From the NCBI RefSeq assembly GCF_900107415.1, contig NZ_FNPX01000003.1, forward strand, positions 62,001-126,000: 64,000 nucleotides of DNA, read 5' to 3'. This document shows positions 52,107-60,637 of the stretch, piece by piece. The stretch comes from Jannaschia faecimaris (GTDB taxonomy: Bacteria > Pseudomonadota > Alphaproteobacteria > Rhodobacterales > Rhodobacteraceae). Both the position numbers and the translations under genes were made by a program. Numbering within the stretch: the stretch's first letter is position 1; each line of letters opens with the position of its first letter. The notes below the pieces were generated by a model. That model was given only the letters and a program-made list of their open reading frames with translations. It did not search any database and was not told the DNA's origin.

Positions 52107-53426
52107 TTATCCCGCGCTCTGGCGAGTGCGCCGGCGCTGGCCACCACCGGGCTTCGCGCCGCCGGGCTTGCCACCGCCGCCGGCGTTGCCGCGCCGCTGA
52201 CCGCCGCCGCCACCGCCTGCACGCTGGCCACCGCCGCCGCCACTGCGACGGCCGCCGCCACCGCGCTGCTGCTTGGGCTTGGCCTCTTCCTGCGATGCGG
52301 TCCAACGTGACCCGGTTGCGACCGGGATCTGCGTCTTGATGATCTTTTCGATGTCCTTGAGCTCACCCATCTCGTCGGGTGCGCACAACGTGATCGCGGC
52401 ACCCTCACGTCCGGCGCGGGCCGTCCGGCCGATGCGGTGGACATAGGTTTCGGGGACATTCGGTAGTTCGTAGTTGTAGACGTGCTTGACCACCGGGATG
52501 TCGAGGCCGCGTGCGGCCACGTCCGTGGCCACCAGAACCGGTGCCTCACCGTTGGTGAAGGCCTCCAGCGCGCGAGTCCGCTGACCCTGGCTGCGGTTGC
52601 CGTGAATCGCGACGGCATTCACACCGGCGTTGGTCAGCTGTTTGGCCAGGCGATCCGAGCCGTGCTTGGTGCGCGCGAAGACCAGCGCCGCCTCACCCGG
52701 ATGTGCCTTGAGCAGGTCCAGAATCAGGCCTGGCTTTTCAGCCTTGGCGATGAAGTGGATCGACTGCTCGATCTTGTCGGCGGTCTGGCCGGACGTGGCG
52801 ACCTGCACGCGGACAGGCTTGTCCAGGTAAGTTGCGGCCAGGCTTTCCATGTCCTTGGGCATAGTTGCCGAGAACAGCAGCGTCTGGCGATCCCTCGGCA
52901 ACTTCGGCTCGATCTGCTTGAGGGCGCGGATGAAGCCCATGTCCAGCATCTGGTCGGCCTCGTCCAGCACCAGGAAATGGCTCTCGGACAGGTTCACGGC
53001 CCCGCGGTCCATCAGGTCGATCAGGCGCCCCGGCGTGGCCACCAACAGGTCCACGCCCCGCTCCAACCGCTTGATCTGCGGGTTGATGCCAACCCCGCCC
53101 ACGACGCGCGCGACCTTCAGGTGGCTGCCCTTGATGTATCCGGCCAGACTCTCGGTGATCTGGGCCACAAGCTCGCGCGTGGGGGCCAGGATCAGGGCGC
53201 GGGCACAGCGCGGCTTGGGGCGTACATCGCCCTCCAGCAGGTGCTGAACCAGTGGCAGGCCGAAGGCGGCCGTCTTGCCTGTGCCGGTCTGGGCCAGGCC
53301 CATCACGTCGCGACCGTCCAGCGCGGGCGGGATCGCCTGCTTCTGGATGGGGGTCGGGTCCTTGATGCCCATTTCGGTCAGGGCCTCGATGAGGCGGGGC
53401 TTCAGCCCCAGCATGTCAAAATCCAT
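52107..53426 (-). CDS. rhlE: DEAD-box RNA helicase (RhlE-like)
   Basis: A 439-residue RNA helicase. It has the Q motif (GIKDPTPIQKQAIPPAL), Walker A AQTGTGKTAAFGLP, the DEAD box in LVLDEADQMLDMGF, SAT in LFSATMPKDM and HRIGRTARAGREG. The last 60 residues are a low-complexity glycine/arginine tail made of runs of G broken by QR, RR and KP, a likely RNA-binding disordered extension. The frame is open to 53591, but ATG 53426 starts the helicase fold (MDFDMLGLKPRLIEAL). The 457-base upstream gap may hold a long leader. Confidence 0.95.
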   Translation of the reverse strand: MDFDMLGLKPRLIEALTEMGIKDPTPIQKQAIPPALDGRDVMGLAQTGTGKTAAFGLPLVQHLLEGDVRPKPRCARALILAPTRELVAQITESLAGYIKGSHLKVARVVGGVGINPQIKRLERGVDLLVATPGRLIDLMDRGAVNLSESHFLVLDEADQMLDMGFIRALKQIEPKLPRDRQTLLFSATMPKDMESLAATYLDKPVRVQVATSGQTADKIEQSIHFIAKAEKPGLILDLLKAHPGEAALVFARTKHGSDRLAKQLTNAGVNAVAIHGNRSQGQRTRALEAFTNGEAPVLVATDVAARGLDIPVVKHVYNYELPNVPETYVHRIGRTARAGREGAAITLCAPDEMGELKDIEKIIKTQIPVATGSRWTASQEEAKPKQQRGGGGRRSGGGGGQRAGGGGGGQRRGNAGGGGKPGGAKPGGGQRRRTRQSAG

Positions 53427-53883
53427 GTAAATTCCTTTGCGTCCCGGTGGACGCAGGCTGGCACGCCGCATGGCGCGCGGTGGGGGGTCACGGACGCCCC
53501 GACGGGGTCGTTCCGCGCTACCCTGGCGTGATCCTTGGGGAAGCAAACCCGCCCGTCGCTGACATTGTCCAGAACGGGACAATCGGCTCACGCGGCCCGA
53601 GGGGCGGGGTTGCCGTCCAAATGGGGCAGGGCGCGCGATGTGTCAAGCGCACTGTCCTGTCATGCGCCGGAAACGTTGCATTGCCCTATGCCGCCGCGTG
53701 CGGTTGCCCCGATGCCTGCGCCGAAATCGCGTGGGAAGTGTCCGGGCAGACCCGCGGGAATGACTTTGCACCACCAAACGCCCAATGTGGGCGTCGCAAG
53801 CTGCCTGACACCCATCGGCCTGTTTCCCATTCCGGGAAAGGTGCGCCCGGTCTAAAAGGGTGCAACAATACGAGGAACGCGCC
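53427..53883. other. 457-base intergenic region between rhlE and the VOC gene
   Basis: No recognisable protein is seen on either strand. The two flanking genes are divergent. RhlE-type helicase genes often have long cold-responsive leaders, but no cold-box-like element could be picked out by eye. Confidence 0.5.
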
Positions 53884-54264
53884 ATGCAAATCCACCGCCT
53901 AGACCACGTCAACCTGCGCACAAGGCAGATGGCCCGCATGATCGCGTGGTACACCGACATTCTGGGTCTGACCGTCGGCCCGCGCCCCGCGTCCTTGACC
54001 CCCGGGGCGTGGCTTTATGCGGGCGACACGGCGGTCGTACATCTTGTCGACGTCGGAAAAGAGGATGGCATCGGCGGCGAATCCCTTTTGAAACTGGAAC
54101 ATTTTGCATTCACCGCGTCTGGGGCTGAAGCGTTTCAGGCGCGCCTGACAGCCGCAGGCGAACACCACAGCCGCAGCGATAACGCGCAAACCGGCACGAC
54201 CGCCTTCAATGTTCGCGATCCGGATGGCACACATATCCACGTCGATTTCCGGCTGGACGAATGA
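53884..54264 (+). CDS. VOC family protein (glyoxalase-like)
   Basis: A 126-residue vicinal-oxygen-chelate protein. It starts MQIHRLDHVNLRTRQMARM, then has MIAWYTDILGLTVGPRP, and ends NVRDPDGTHIHVDFRL. The metal ligands expected in the family (His in LDHVNL, His in LEHFAF and a C-terminal His/acid) are present. Substrate unknown: glyoxalase, dioxygenase and resistance proteins share the fold. ATG 53884 follows GAGGAAC; the ORF start at 53860 is rejected. Confidence 0.85.
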   Translation: MQIHRLDHVNLRTRQMARMIAWYTDILGLTVGPRPASLTPGAWLYAGDTAVVHLVDVGKEDGIGGESLLKLEHFAFTASGAEAFQARLTAAGEHHSRSDNAQTGTTAFNVRDPDGTHIHVDFRLDE

Positions 54265-54317
54265 CCGCGCCTGTTGCAGGCAGGCCCTCCCGATCCGTTT
54301 GCCGCAGGAGTGCCGCG

Positions 54318-55364
54318 ATGTCTTTGCCCTCAATGATGTCCGGCGTCGTGCTCACGGGTCACGGGGGGGCGGACTGCCTGTCGTGGCGCGACGACTTGCC
54401 CGTACCCCTGCCGGGACCGGGCGATGTCCTGATCCGCGTCGCGGCGGCCGGGGTCAACAACACCGATATCAACACGCGCATCGGGTGGTATTCCAAGGGC
54501 GACCACGCCGCTGACGATGCCGCCTGGACTGGCACGCCCCTCGGGTTGCCGCGCATCCAAGGTATTGACGTGTGCGGCCACATCGTTGCCGTCGGAGATG
54601 GCGTGGACGCGGCGCGCATCGGCCAGCGCGTCCTGATCGAGCCCTGCCTGCATGAGGCGAACGGCCAGATGTTGGAGCAGCCCTGGTTCCTCGGCTCCGA
54701 ATGCGACGGAGGTTTCGCGCAGTACTGCCGTATCGCCGCCCGCCATGCCCATGCCATCGACTGCGCCCTGACCGATGAGGAGCTTGCCTCCTTCCCCTGC
54801 TCGTATTCCACCGCCGAGAATCTGCTGACGCGGGCACAGGTGCAGGCTGACGACCGCGTTCTGGTGACCGGGGCTTCGGGCGGCGTCGGGTCGGCTGCGG
54901 TCCAACTGGCGCGCGCTCGTGGTGCCACCGTCATCGCGATGACCAGCCCAGCCAAGGCGCAATCCCTTCTGGATCTTGGCGCGGACCGCACGATCGCCCG
55001 CGATGCTGACCCGGTTGCCGAACTCGGCCAAAACGCGGTGGACGTGGTGATCGACGTCGTCGCCGGGCCGGAGTTCCCGTCCCTTCTGGACGTGCTGCGC
55101 CCGCGCGGGCGCTACGCCGTGTCCGGCGCTATCGCCGGCCCGATCGTCGACCTCGACGTGCGCACGCTCTACCTAAAGGATCTGACCTTTTTCGGCTGCA
55201 CCGCGTTGGAGCCACATGTGTTCGGGGCGCTGATCGCGCGTATCGAACGGGGCGAGGTCCGCCCATTGCTTGCGGAAACATACCCCTTGGCCGAAATTGC
55301 TACCGCCCAGGCCGCGTTCGCCGAAAAGGGGCACATCGGCAAAATCGTTTTGCGGGTCCCCTGA
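54318..55364 (+). CDS. MDR family alcohol dehydrogenase / quinone reductase-like
   Basis: A 348-residue medium-chain dehydrogenase. The N-terminal GroES-like domain has [20 protein letters not shown] and [17 protein letters not shown]. The NADP-binding domain has [22 protein letters not shown] followed by [19 protein letters not shown]. The catalytic zinc cysteine of true alcohol dehydrogenases is not obvious ([10 protein letters not shown] instead), so it may be zinc-free. ATG 54318 has GGAG eight bases upstream; the frame is open from 54261, which overlaps the VOC gene stop. Confidence 0.85.
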   Translation: MSLPSMMSGVVLTGHGGADCLSWRDDLPVPLPGPGDVLIRVAAAGVNNTDINTRIGWYSKGDHAADDAAWTGTPLGLPRIQGIDVCGHIVAVGDGVDAARIGQRVLIEPCLHEANGQMLEQPWFLGSECDGGFAQYCRIAARHAHAIDCALTDEELASFPCSYSTAENLLTRAQVQADDRVLVTGASGGVGSAAVQLARARGATVIAMTSPAKAQSLLDLGADRTIARDADPVAELGQNAVDVVIDVVAGPEFPSLLDVLRPRGRYAVSGAIAGPIVDLDVRTLYLKDLTFFGCTALEPHVFGALIARIERGEVRPLLAETYPLAEIATAQAAFAEKGHIGKIVLRVP

Positions 55365-55446
55365 TCGACCGCGACACCCAGCCCCCTTCCACCGCCCGCA
55401 CCCCCGGTGTATCCCCGGCCAAACCCCTGAACACAGGCCGCCCCAA

Positions 55447-57249
55447 ATGACGACCGATCTCGCCCGCATTCGCAACTTTTCCATCGTCGCCCACATCGAC
55501 CACGGCAAATCCACACTGGCCGACCGGTTGATTCAGGAGACGAACACCGTTGCCCTGCGCGACATGAAGGAACAGATGCTCGACGCCATGGATATCGAGC
55601 GGGAGCGTGGCATCACCATCAAGGCCAACACCGTCCGGATCCAGTTCACCGCCGCTGACGGGCTGGAATACACGCTTAACCTGATCGACACGCCGGGCCA
55701 TGTGGACTTCGCCTACGAGGTCAGCCGCTCCATGCGCGCCGTCGAAGGCTCGCTTCTGGTCGTCGACTCCACCCAGGGGGTTGAGGCGCAGACGCTCGCC
55801 AACGTCTACCAAGCGATCGACGCCGACCATGAAGTCGTCCCCGTTCTCAACAAGATCGACCTGCCCGCATCCGAGCCGGACCGCGTGCGCGAACAGATCG
55901 AGGATGTGATCGGCATCGACGCCTCCGAGGCCCTGCTGGTGTCCGCCAAGACGGGGCAGGGCATTCGCGAGACGTTGCAGGCCGTCGTCGACCGCCTGCC
56001 CGCGCCCAAGGGCGACATCGACGCGCCGCTCAAGGCCATGCTGGTGGACAGCTGGTACGACAGCTACCTCGGCGTCATCGTCCTTGTCCGCATCATCGAC
56101 GGCAAGCTGCGCAAGGGCGACCGCGTGCGCTTCATGTCCAACAACACCGTGCATCACGTCGACCGCATCGGCGTGTTCCGCCCCCCCATGACCGAGATCG
56201 ACGAGCTTGGCCCCGGCGAGATCGGCTTCCTGACCGCGTCGATCAAACAGGTCCGCGACACCCGCGTCGGCGACACGATCACCCACGAGAAAAAGGGCTG
56301 CGACAAGGCTCTGCCGGGCTTCAAGCCGTCGCAACCCGTGGTTTTCTGCGGCCTGTTCCCGGTGGATTCCGCGCTGTTCGAGGACTTGCGCGATGCCATC
56401 GACAAGCTGGCCCTCAACGACGCGTCCTTCTCGTTCGAAGTGGAATCCTCGGCCGCGCTGGGCTTCGGCTTCCGCTGCGGTTTCCTCGGGCTGCTGCACC
56501 TGGAGGTCATCCGTGACCGGATCGAGCGTGAATATGATATCGACCTGATCACGACGGCCCCGTCGGTCGTCTACCACGTCCACATGCGCGACGGCACGAT
56601 GGAGGAGTTGCACAACCCCGCCGACATGCCCGACCTGACCCACGTCGACCACGTGGAGGAGCCGCGCATCAAGGCCACCATCCTTGTGCCCGACGAATAC
56701 CTGGGCGACGTGCTGAAACTCTGCCAGGACCGGCGCGGCATCCAGCTTGACCTGACCTACGCTGGCCCCCGCGCCATGGTTGTCTACGACCTGCCGCTGA
56801 ACGAGGTGGTGTTCGACTTCTACGACCGCCTGAAATCGGTGACCAAGGGCTACGCCTCCTTCGACTACCAGATGATCGGGTACCGGGAGGATGCGCTGGT
56901 CAAGATGTCCGTGCTGGTCAACGAGGAGCCGGTGGACGCGCTTTCGATGATGGTCCACCGCGACCGCGCCGAAACCCGCGGCCGCGCCATGGTCGAGAAG
57001 CTGAAAGAGCTGATCCCCCGCCACATGTTCAAGATCCCGATCCAGGCCGCCATCGGCGGCCGCGTGGTGGCCCGCGAAACCCTGTCAGCGATGCGCAAGG
57101 ACGTGACGGCCAAGTGCTATGGCGGAGATGCGACCCGGAAGAAGAAGCTTCTGGAGAAGCAGAAGGCGGGTAAGAAGAAGATGCGGCAGTTCGGGAAGGT
57201 GGAGATACCTCAGTCGGCGTTTATTAATGCGCTGAAGATGGATGGGTGA
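55447..57249 (+). CDS. lepA: Elongation factor 4 (LepA)
   Basis: A 600-residue translational GTPase that acts on stalled or mistranslocated ribosomes. It has the G1 motif [45 protein letters not shown] in [15 protein letters not shown] and the LepA-specific C-terminal end [21 protein letters not shown] 55447 matches the family start; the open frame runs back into the MDR gene. Beyond its stop the base composition changes sharply. Confidence 0.97.
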   Translation: MTTDLARIRNFSIVAHIDHGKSTLADRLIQETNTVALRDMKEQMLDAMDIERERGITIKANTVRIQFTAADGLEYTLNLIDTPGHVDFAYEVSRSMRAVEGSLLVVDSTQGVEAQTLANVYQAIDADHEVVPVLNKIDLPASEPDRVREQIEDVIGIDASEALLVSAKTGQGIRETLQAVVDRLPAPKGDIDAPLKAMLVDSWYDSYLGVIVLVRIIDGKLRKGDRVRFMSNNTVHHVDRIGVFRPPMTEIDELGPGEIGFLTASIKQVRDTRVGDTITHEKKGCDKALPGFKPSQPVVFCGLFPVDSALFEDLRDAIDKLALNDASFSFEVESSAALGFGFRCGFLGLLHLEVIRDRIEREYDIDLITTAPSVVYHVHMRDGTMEELHNPADMPDLTHVDHVEEPRIKATILVPDEYLGDVLKLCQDRRGIQLDLTYAGPRAMVVYDLPLNEVVFDFYDRLKSVTKGYASFDYQMIGYREDALVKMSVLVNEEPVDALSMMVHRDRAETRGRAMVEKLKELIPRHMFKIPIQAAIGGRVVARETLSAMRKDVTAKCYGGDATRKKKLLEKQKAGKKKMRQFGKVEIPQSAFINALKMDG

Positions 57250-57377
57250 AAGCTGACAATCTTCAGTGCGGGTGGGCGGCAGCGTCTTTCGCGGAAAGGC
57301 GCGTGCCCACTCGGTTGAGAATAGGGTGGTAACGCTTCTAGTCGGAACACTTCGATGCTTGGAAGGTGAGTGGGTGA

Positions 57378-58403
57378 ATGGTGCGAGAACCAACGATCAG
57401 GCTGCCGCATTACTCTCATCTGAAGGCGCTGTCCAAGTTCACGAAAGAAATTCTTGAGATCGACGAACTTGACGAGTTTCTAGTCGATACGGGGCGCACT
57501 CGATTTTTCACGCCAACATTTATGATGATCGCAGCAAAAGCCTGCCGAAGAAGAAGTCGTCTCTATCCCAGAGAAAAGATGCTGTACCAAGGCCTAGGGC
57601 GCCACGAGTACGCAAATAACCTTGGTTTTTCTCGTGCGCTCAAAATTGCTGGAAATAAATTTCCACAAGGTGCATTTGGTGGGCGCAGTTACATTCCAAT
57701 GAGCCGGTTTGGGCGCGACCACATTGCGAAGATTTCTACGGATCATGGAATAGAGTTTGGAGACGCGATTCAGATAAAATGTGAGGACGTTGCTCAGATC
57801 ATTTCTCAGGGTAAGTCGGAATCGCTTCGGCACAGTCTTTCTGTTTCGTTCCGAGAGATATTTCGAAATGTCTTTGAGCATGGGGAAACGGACACCGCTG
57901 GTTTTTGTGCTCAATATTGGCCTGCAGCAGACCGCGTTGAGATTTGCATTGCTGATCGAGGAATTGGGGTAAATAGATCCCTTCAGTCGAGTAAATACAC
58001 GATCCCAGAGAATGATCGCCAGGCGCTTTACTATGCGTTAATGCTGGGCGTGTCGTCCAAGGCTTGGCGTGCAAAAAAGAAGAGGGCCTCATTCAAGAGC
58101 CAGTGGGACAATTCTGGATTTGGTCTATTTTTTGCACACCAGCTATTCCGGAAGTTCGGACATTTCTTCATCGCGTCAGGTAATACCGCACTGCATCTGA
58201 CTGACGGAAAGTCGATGTCATATGATTGCGACGTCGAGGGGACAGTCGTGTCTATGTCTATTGATCTATCGAGTATTTTGGAAATTGAGGAAACCGTTCA
58301 TGCCATAGGAGCGAAGGCGTTTGAAGTGAAGAAGCGGATAGGGGTGAAGAGTCTGGACTATGAGAGTGTTGTGGCGTTTATATCTGAAGACCAGCAAGCA
58401 TAG
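57378..58403 (+). CDS. Predicted STAS-like plus GHKL-ATPase protein in AT-richer DNA
   Basis: A 341-residue protein not assigned to a named family. The C-terminal half has the Bergerat (GHKL) ATP-binding boxes: N box SFREIFRNVFEHG (Glu160, Asn164), G1 box ICIADRGIGV (Asp193) and G2 box SGFGLFFAHQLF (near 248). The N-terminal part (about residues 30-95) reads FLVDTGRTRFFTPTFMMIA and later NNLGFSRALKI, reminiscent of the STAS-like domains that precede GHKL ATPases in some stand-alone regulators. There is no dimerisation helix or H box of a true histidine kinase. The gene and its 128-base leader are clearly less GC-rich than all neighbours. It may be a transferred regulatory or defence-type gene; its function is unknown. 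Confidence 0.7.
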   Translation: MVREPTIRLPHYSHLKALSKFTKEILEIDELDEFLVDTGRTRFFTPTFMMIAAKACRRRSRLYPREKMLYQGLGRHEYANNLGFSRALKIAGNKFPQGAFGGRSYIPMSRFGRDHIAKISTDHGIEFGDAIQIKCEDVAQIISQGKSESLRHSLSVSFREIFRNVFEHGETDTAGFCAQYWPAADRVEICIADRGIGVNRSLQSSKYTIPENDRQALYYALMLGVSSKAWRAKKKRASFKSQWDNSGFGLFFAHQLFRKFGHFFIASGNTALHLTDGKSMSYDCDVEGTVVSMSIDLSSILEIEETVHAIGAKAFEVKKRIGVKSLDYESVVAFISEDQQA

Positions 58404-58495
58404 TGCCCGTAAGTTGCCAACGTCCCCCCTCCCTTGACCCAAATCAACACCTCCACGCCGCCCCACCCCCATACTCCCCCAAAAGGGAGATCCAC

Positions 58496-58804
58496 ATGAC
58501 CGACACCAAGACCCTCCTCCTCGCCCGCCGCAAGGAACTGACCGGCGATATCGCCCGGATCGAGGATCAGCTCGACGACCCGACCCCGAAGGATTGGGAT
58601 GATGCCGCATCCGAGCGGCAGGGGGACGAGGTGTTGCAATCGCTCGGCCTCCACGACCGGACCGAGATCCGCGCCATCGACGCCGCCCTTAAGCGGATCG
58701 AAGACGGCTCCTACGGGACCTGCGCCAAATGCGGCAATCCGATCGCCGCTGAGCGGCTGGAGGCCGTGCCCACCGCCGCGCTCTGCCGCACCTGCGCCAC
58801 CTGA
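58496..58804 (+). CDS. DksA/TraR family zinc-finger protein
   Basis: A 102-residue protein. An N-terminal coiled coil carries the DksA-type tip DxxDxA (Asp33, Asp36, Ala38 in KDWDDAASE). A C-terminal zinc finger follows, with Cys76/Cys79 (CAKCGNP) and Cys97/Cys100 (CRTCAT). It is shorter than E. coli DksA (151 residues) and resembles the small TraR/DksA proteins that bind the RNA polymerase secondary channel. AAAGGGAGATCC precedes the ATG. A bidirectional hairpin follows. Confidence 0.88.
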   Translation: MTDTKTLLLARRKELTGDIARIEDQLDDPTPKDWDDAASERQGDEVLQSLGLHDRTEIRAIDAALKRIEDGSYGTCAKCGNPIAAERLEAVPTAALCRTCAT

Positions 58805-58821
58805 CCGCAGCCCACGAAAAA

Positions 58822-58845
58822 GGCCCCCGCCGTCCGGCAGGGGCC
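58822..58845. terminator. Bidirectional Rho-independent terminator
   Basis: GGCCCC (58822-58827) pairs with GGGGCC (58840-58845), and GCCG (58829-58832) with CGGC (58835-58838), across two single-base mismatches. On the minus strand the stem is followed by five T residues, so it mainly ends the lipoprotein cassette transcript. It also lies 18 bases after the DksA-like stop. Confidence 0.8.
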
Positions 58846-58867
58846 GCTTGATTGTCTGGAAATACGC

Positions 58868-58999
58868 TCAGTCGTCCAGTTCGTCCGCGACGGCCGATCC
58901 GAGGTTTTCGCTGTCCTGAATGAACCCTCTCGTCGTCTCGCAGGCGGCAAGGCCCGCGACGACGGCCAGCGCCAGCGCGGCGCGCATCAGGGCGGCCAT
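58868..58999 (-). CDS. Entericidin-like lipoprotein, copy A
   Basis: A 43-residue lipoprotein. The signal helix ALAVVAGLAAC ends in a lipobox with the acylated cysteine at residue 20, and the mature part is ETTRGFIQDSENLGSAVADELDD. This resembles entericidin A/B peptides (short lipoproteins with C-N/E-T-x-x-G followed by an amphipathic acidic helix), of which one is a bacteriolytic toxin and one its antidote in enterobacteria. Its ATG overlaps the stop of the preceding lipoprotein gene in TGATG. It is the second gene of copy A of a tandemly repeated pair and lies just upstream of the terminator. Confidence 0.75.
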   Translation of the reverse strand: MAALMRAALALAVVAGLAACETTRGFIQDSENLGSAVADELDD

Positions 59000-59133
59000 C
59001 AGAACAGGTTCCCGCCTTCTTGCTCCGCCACCTCGTCGGCGGCGATGGCGGCTCCCGCTCCGATGGCGGCGGCGCAGCCCGAAACGGCGGGCAGCAGCAT
59101 CATGAGGGGGAGAATGCGGGTCAGGCGGGTCAT
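58999..59133 (-). CDS. Small Gly/Ala-rich lipoprotein, copy A
   Basis: A 44-residue lipoprotein with signal ILPLMMLLPAVSGC; the acylated cysteine is residue 20. The mature peptide AAAIGAGAAIAADEVAEQEG then GGNLF is a glycine/alanine-rich helix followed by acidic residues and an invariant GGNLF end shared with copy B. GGAGAACTGCC precedes the ATG. It is the first gene of copy A and is translationally coupled to the entericidin-like gene. No family name is known to me; the conserved C-terminus suggests selection. Confidence 0.7.
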   Translation of the reverse strand: MTRLTRILPLMMLLPAVSGCAAAIGAGAAIAADEVAEQEGGNLF

Positions 59134-59191
59134 GGCAGTTCTCCGATGTACCGCGGCTTAGTCAACGCGCGGACTCGCGTTCCGGTTCCCG

Positions 59192-59323
59192 TCAGTCGTT
59201 CAACTCTTTCGCCACCACGCGCCCGACGTTCTCGCTGTCCCGCACGAAGCCCTTGGCCGTCTCGCAGGCCGCAAGCCCGGCCACCACGCTCAACGCGAGG
59301 ACCATCCGCAACACGCCGGCCAT
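59192..59323 (-). CDS. Entericidin-like lipoprotein, copy B
   Basis: A 43-residue lipoprotein: signal MVLALSVVAGLAAC (cysteine 20), mature part ETAKGFVRDSENVGRVVAKE then LND. It aligns over its full length with copy A without gaps, keeping C-E-T-x-x-G-F and D-S-E-N, while charges in the second half differ (three basic residues versus none). That difference would fit a diverged toxin/antidote-like pair, but this is inference. It overlaps the upstream partner gene by TGATG. No terminator separates it from copy A, so all four genes may share one transcript. Confidence 0.75.
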   Translation of the reverse strand: MAGVLRMVLALSVVAGLAACETAKGFVRDSENVGRVVAKELND

Positions 59324-59457
59324 CAGAACAGGTTCCCGCCGTTATCCTCGGCCACCTCGTCGGCGATGATGGCGCCGGCGGCTCCTAAGGCGGCGGCGGC
59401 GCAGCCCGACAGTGTCGGCAGCAGCAGGGCGAGGGCGAGAAGTCGGATCAGGGGCAT
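59323..59457 (-). CDS. Small Gly/Ala-rich lipoprotein, copy B
   Basis: A 44-residue lipoprotein: signal RLLALALLLPTLSGC (cysteine 19), mature part AAAALGAAGAIIADEVAEDN then GGNLF. Same length as copy A, with the identical ADEVAE and GGNLF elements. GGAGACCATA precedes the ATG. It is the first gene of the four-gene minus-strand cassette and therefore closest to its promoter, which would lie in 59458-59670 against the divergent PNPOx-like gene. Confidence 0.7.
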   Translation of the reverse strand: MPLIRLLALALLLPTLSGCAAAALGAAGAIIADEVAEDNGGNLF

Positions 59458-59670
59458 TATGGTCTCCGGGGTGTGCGTTGTTCGCGTTGTCTTGGGTCAG
59501 TCGGTCCGCAGTTTCCCGGCGGAAGGTGTGACCGGTGTCGTCCGTTCATAGTACAGTCATAGCCCATGGTGAATACACCCCGTTTCGCCCCGGGTTCGCG
59601 CCGCCGATGGAACGCTCCGGCACGGTCACACGTTAGTTGGTCAACACGTACCAACACCGGAGGACCCGTT

Positions 59671-60147
59671 ATGACGACCGATTTCGAAAAGAAGTTCTGG
59701 AAAGCCCTGAAGTCCGACATGACTGTCTTCCTCGGCTGCGACGGTGCCCTGCCGCGTCCCATGGGGGCAAGCGTCGACGAGGAGAAATCACCCATCTGGT
59801 TCTTCACCACCCGCCAGACGGATTTGGGCAAGGCCTTGAAAAACGGCCCGAAAAACGGGAATATGACGTTCTCATCCAAGGGCAATGACATCTGGGCCAG
59901 TGCCTCGGGCCAACTGACGATCGACAACGACCCCGAGATGATTGACCGCCTTTGGAGCCCCTTCGTCGCCGCCTGGTACGAAGGGGGGAAGACCGACCCG
60001 AACCTCGCCCTTGTCCGCTATGACGCGAAAGAGGCGCAGGTCTGGGAAAGTGGGTCCTCCATAATCGCGGGCATCAAGATGCTGATGGGGAACGATCCGA
60101 AAAAGGAATTCGAACACAACACCGCGCACATCCGCCTCGATACCTAG
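59671..60147 (+). CDS. Pyridoxamine 5'-phosphate oxidase-like (general stress protein 26 type)
   Basis: A 158-residue FMN-binding split-barrel protein. It has TDFEKKFWKALKSDMTVFLG, SPIWFFTTRQTDLGKAL and LWSPFVAAWYEGGKTDPNLAL, the set typical of the general stress protein 26 subgroup (COG3871). These bind flavin or related cofactors and are induced under stress; catalytic role unclear. ATG 59671 follows CGGAGGACC; the longer frame from 59566 is rejected. It is divergent from the lipoprotein cassette and converges on a VOC gene. Confidence 0.88.
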   Translation: MTTDFEKKFWKALKSDMTVFLGCDGALPRPMGASVDEEKSPIWFFTTRQTDLGKALKNGPKNGNMTFSSKGNDIWASASGQLTIDNDPEMIDRLWSPFVAAWYEGGKTDPNLALVRYDAKEAQVWESGSSIIAGIKMLMGNDPKKEFEHNTAHIRLDT

Positions 60148-60563
60148 CGGACCTTCCCGTTGATCTCGATAAGATTGCCTTCGGGGTCTGTGACATAGAC
60201 GTGCCGCAGGCCCGGAATCGCGAACTCCCCTGTCACCGAATGGGGAATGCCTGCGGCGACCAGCCGGGCAATCACGCCGTCCAGATCGTCCACCTGAAAC
60301 GCCACGTGCCCGCCGACCGACGGATTGTGGATCAGGCCGTTCTTGTCCGCGAAGGCGGGGTCCGGCGCGATCAGGTGCAGGCCGGAATGGCTGTCCCGCC
60401 CGTCGCCCATCAGCGCGAGCTTATCCGGGTCGCCGGGCAGGTAGCCCCGTGTCTGTGGAAAGGCCCAGGGTGCTTCCTGCATCCCCAAGACGCTGGAATA
60501 GAAAGCTGCTGTCGCCCGAACGTCCTTTGCCTGAAGGTTAACGTGGTGAATTGACCATGGCAT
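60144..60563 (-). CDS. VOC family protein
   Basis: A 139-residue vicinal-oxygen-chelate protein. It has WSIHHVNLQAKDVRATAAFY, SVLGMQEAPW, GGHVAFQVDDLDGVIARL and the C-terminal VYVTDPEGNLIEING, the full fold in one chain. The metal ligands are expected at the histidine in IHHVNL, in GHVAF and the glutamate near the end. The substrate is unknown. It overlaps the convergent PNPOx-like gene by four bases. Confidence 0.85.
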   Translation of the reverse strand: MPWSIHHVNLQAKDVRATAAFYSSVLGMQEAPWAFPQTRGYLPGDPDKLALMGDGRDSHSGLHLIAPDPAFADKNGLIHNPSVGGHVAFQVDDLDGVIARLVAAGIPHSVTGEFAIPGLRHVYVTDPEGNLIEINGKVR

Positions 60564-60637
60564 ATGCGGTCCTCCTTGGCGGCGACCCTAGCAACCGGAC
60601 CACGTGGAGCCTAGTTTGTCTTTCAAAGGAGACACAC

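Larger units (their letters stand above)
58868..59457 (-). repeat. Tandem duplication of a two-gene lipoprotein cassette
   Basis: Copy A (58868-59133) and copy B (59192-59457) are both exactly 266 bases from the first ATG to the last stop, with 58 bases between them. Each holds a 44-residue lipoprotein overlapping a 43-residue entericidin-like lipoprotein in TGATG. Proteins align without gaps, while the DNA has diverged clearly, so the duplication is not recent. Confidence 0.85.

Noticed and set aside
52107-52290. Glycine-codon repeats that look like a microsatellite or repeat array
   Set aside because: They encode the disordered Gly/Arg tail of the RhlE-like helicase in frame, a normal feature of such helicases.
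55300-57024. A 574-codon minus-strand open frame opposite lepA
   Set aside because: LepA on the plus strand is unmistakable over its full length; the opposite frame has low-complexity composition.
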